Below are positions 63,855-64,000 of a stretch of 64,000 nt of DNA, piece by piece; the first letter of the stretch is position 1, and each line of letters opens with the position of its first letter. Source of the stretch: Planctomycetota bacterium (GTDB taxonomy: Bacteria > Planctomycetota > Planctomycetia > Pirellulales > UBA1268); contig VGZO01000013.1 in the NCBI GenBank assembly GCA_016872555.1, positions 34,655 through 98,654 on the forward strand, read 5' to 3'. A program made the translations under genes and the position numbers. The notes below the pieces were generated by a model. It saw only the letters and a program-made list of their open reading frames with translations. It had not been told where the DNA came from and made no database searches.

Positions 63855-63943
63855 GAGCGGCACAAGTATTGCTGTGAGTCGTCGAAAGGCAAGCGGGCGG
63901 CGGTGGCCGCACGTCGTTTCGCCTGTGTCACGGAGGACGACTT

Positions 63944-64000
63944 GTGATTGTTTCAACGACGCCGGTAATTCGTTCACACTTCGAGGACCTGAGGGACCCA
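63944..64000 (+). CDS. Start of the next gene (partial)
   Basis: A GTG at 63944 with GGAGG 7 bases upstream opens a frame (MIVSTTPVIRSHFEDLRDP) that runs off the right edge. Only 19 codons are visible, too few to identify it; it is probably another member of the glycan locus. Confidence 0.5.
   Translation, partial: MIVSTTPVIRSHFEDLRDP

Overview
The window is GC-rich, gene-dense bacterial chromosome, most likely from a planctomycete (inference; Pirellulales-like). The grounds are two DUF1559 proteins with pilin-like N-termini and a C-terminal DGSVR box, a sulfatase, CRTAC1/UnbV beta-propellers paired with TPR proteins, a YpfJ-type metallopeptidase, Gfo/Idh/MocA oxidoreductases with a TIM-barrel isomerase, and many small exported proteins. 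No phage, IS element, CRISPR array or rRNA was seen.

Layout. 1-14 kb: FHA protein, DedA protein, coiled-coil membrane protein, tRNA-Arg(TCG), two adjacent zinc metalloproteases without signal peptides, a long leader region with a 12-codon ORF and overlapping terminators, a lipoprotein, a DUF1559 protein, a thioredoxin-like protein, an exported metalloprotease, and a CinA-like/nucleotidyltransferase fusion. 14-26 kb: sugar metabolism (two MocA-type oxidoreductases, isomerase, MFS carrier), YpfJ, an SDR/DUF2867 gene broken by an in-frame TAG, a cation diffusion facilitator, an esterase, a sulfatase and a beta-propeller. 26-31.4 kb: a tightly coupled minus-strand operon with the order TPR, CRTAC1, TPR, CRTAC1. 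31.6-35.4 kb: lipoproteins, the second DUF1559 gene, a collapsed M42 peptidase pseudogene and a stand-alone MraZ. 35.8-43.6 kb: a TPR/CHAT-like protein that seems to lack its catalytic residues, TauE/SafE, an ABC transporter pair and a TPR protein.

43.6-64 kb is a surface-glycan locus that runs off the right edge. A Wza-like export lipoprotein and two small proteins point left; a NusG paralogue and about 17 genes point right. The right arm encodes a bacillosamine-type route (PglF-, PglE-, PglD- and PglC-like), a WecA-like transferase, a PglK/MsbA-like flippase and Wzm/Wzt. It also encodes a CDP-glucose route (RfbF, RfbG, a 3,5-epimerase-like protein, a C-methyltransferase and a frameshifted epimerase). 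Set inside the bacillosamine-type genes is an acyl carrier protein, acyl-adenylate ligase and ketoreductase-like trio, which suggests unusual acylation of a sugar. Most genes of this arm overlap by 4 bp (ATGA or GTGA), so they are probably translated as one coupled unit.

Three genes carry visible lesions: a nonsense codon, a large internal deletion and a frameshift at the catalytic Tyr. These are either real pseudogenes or assembly errors; read mapping would decide.
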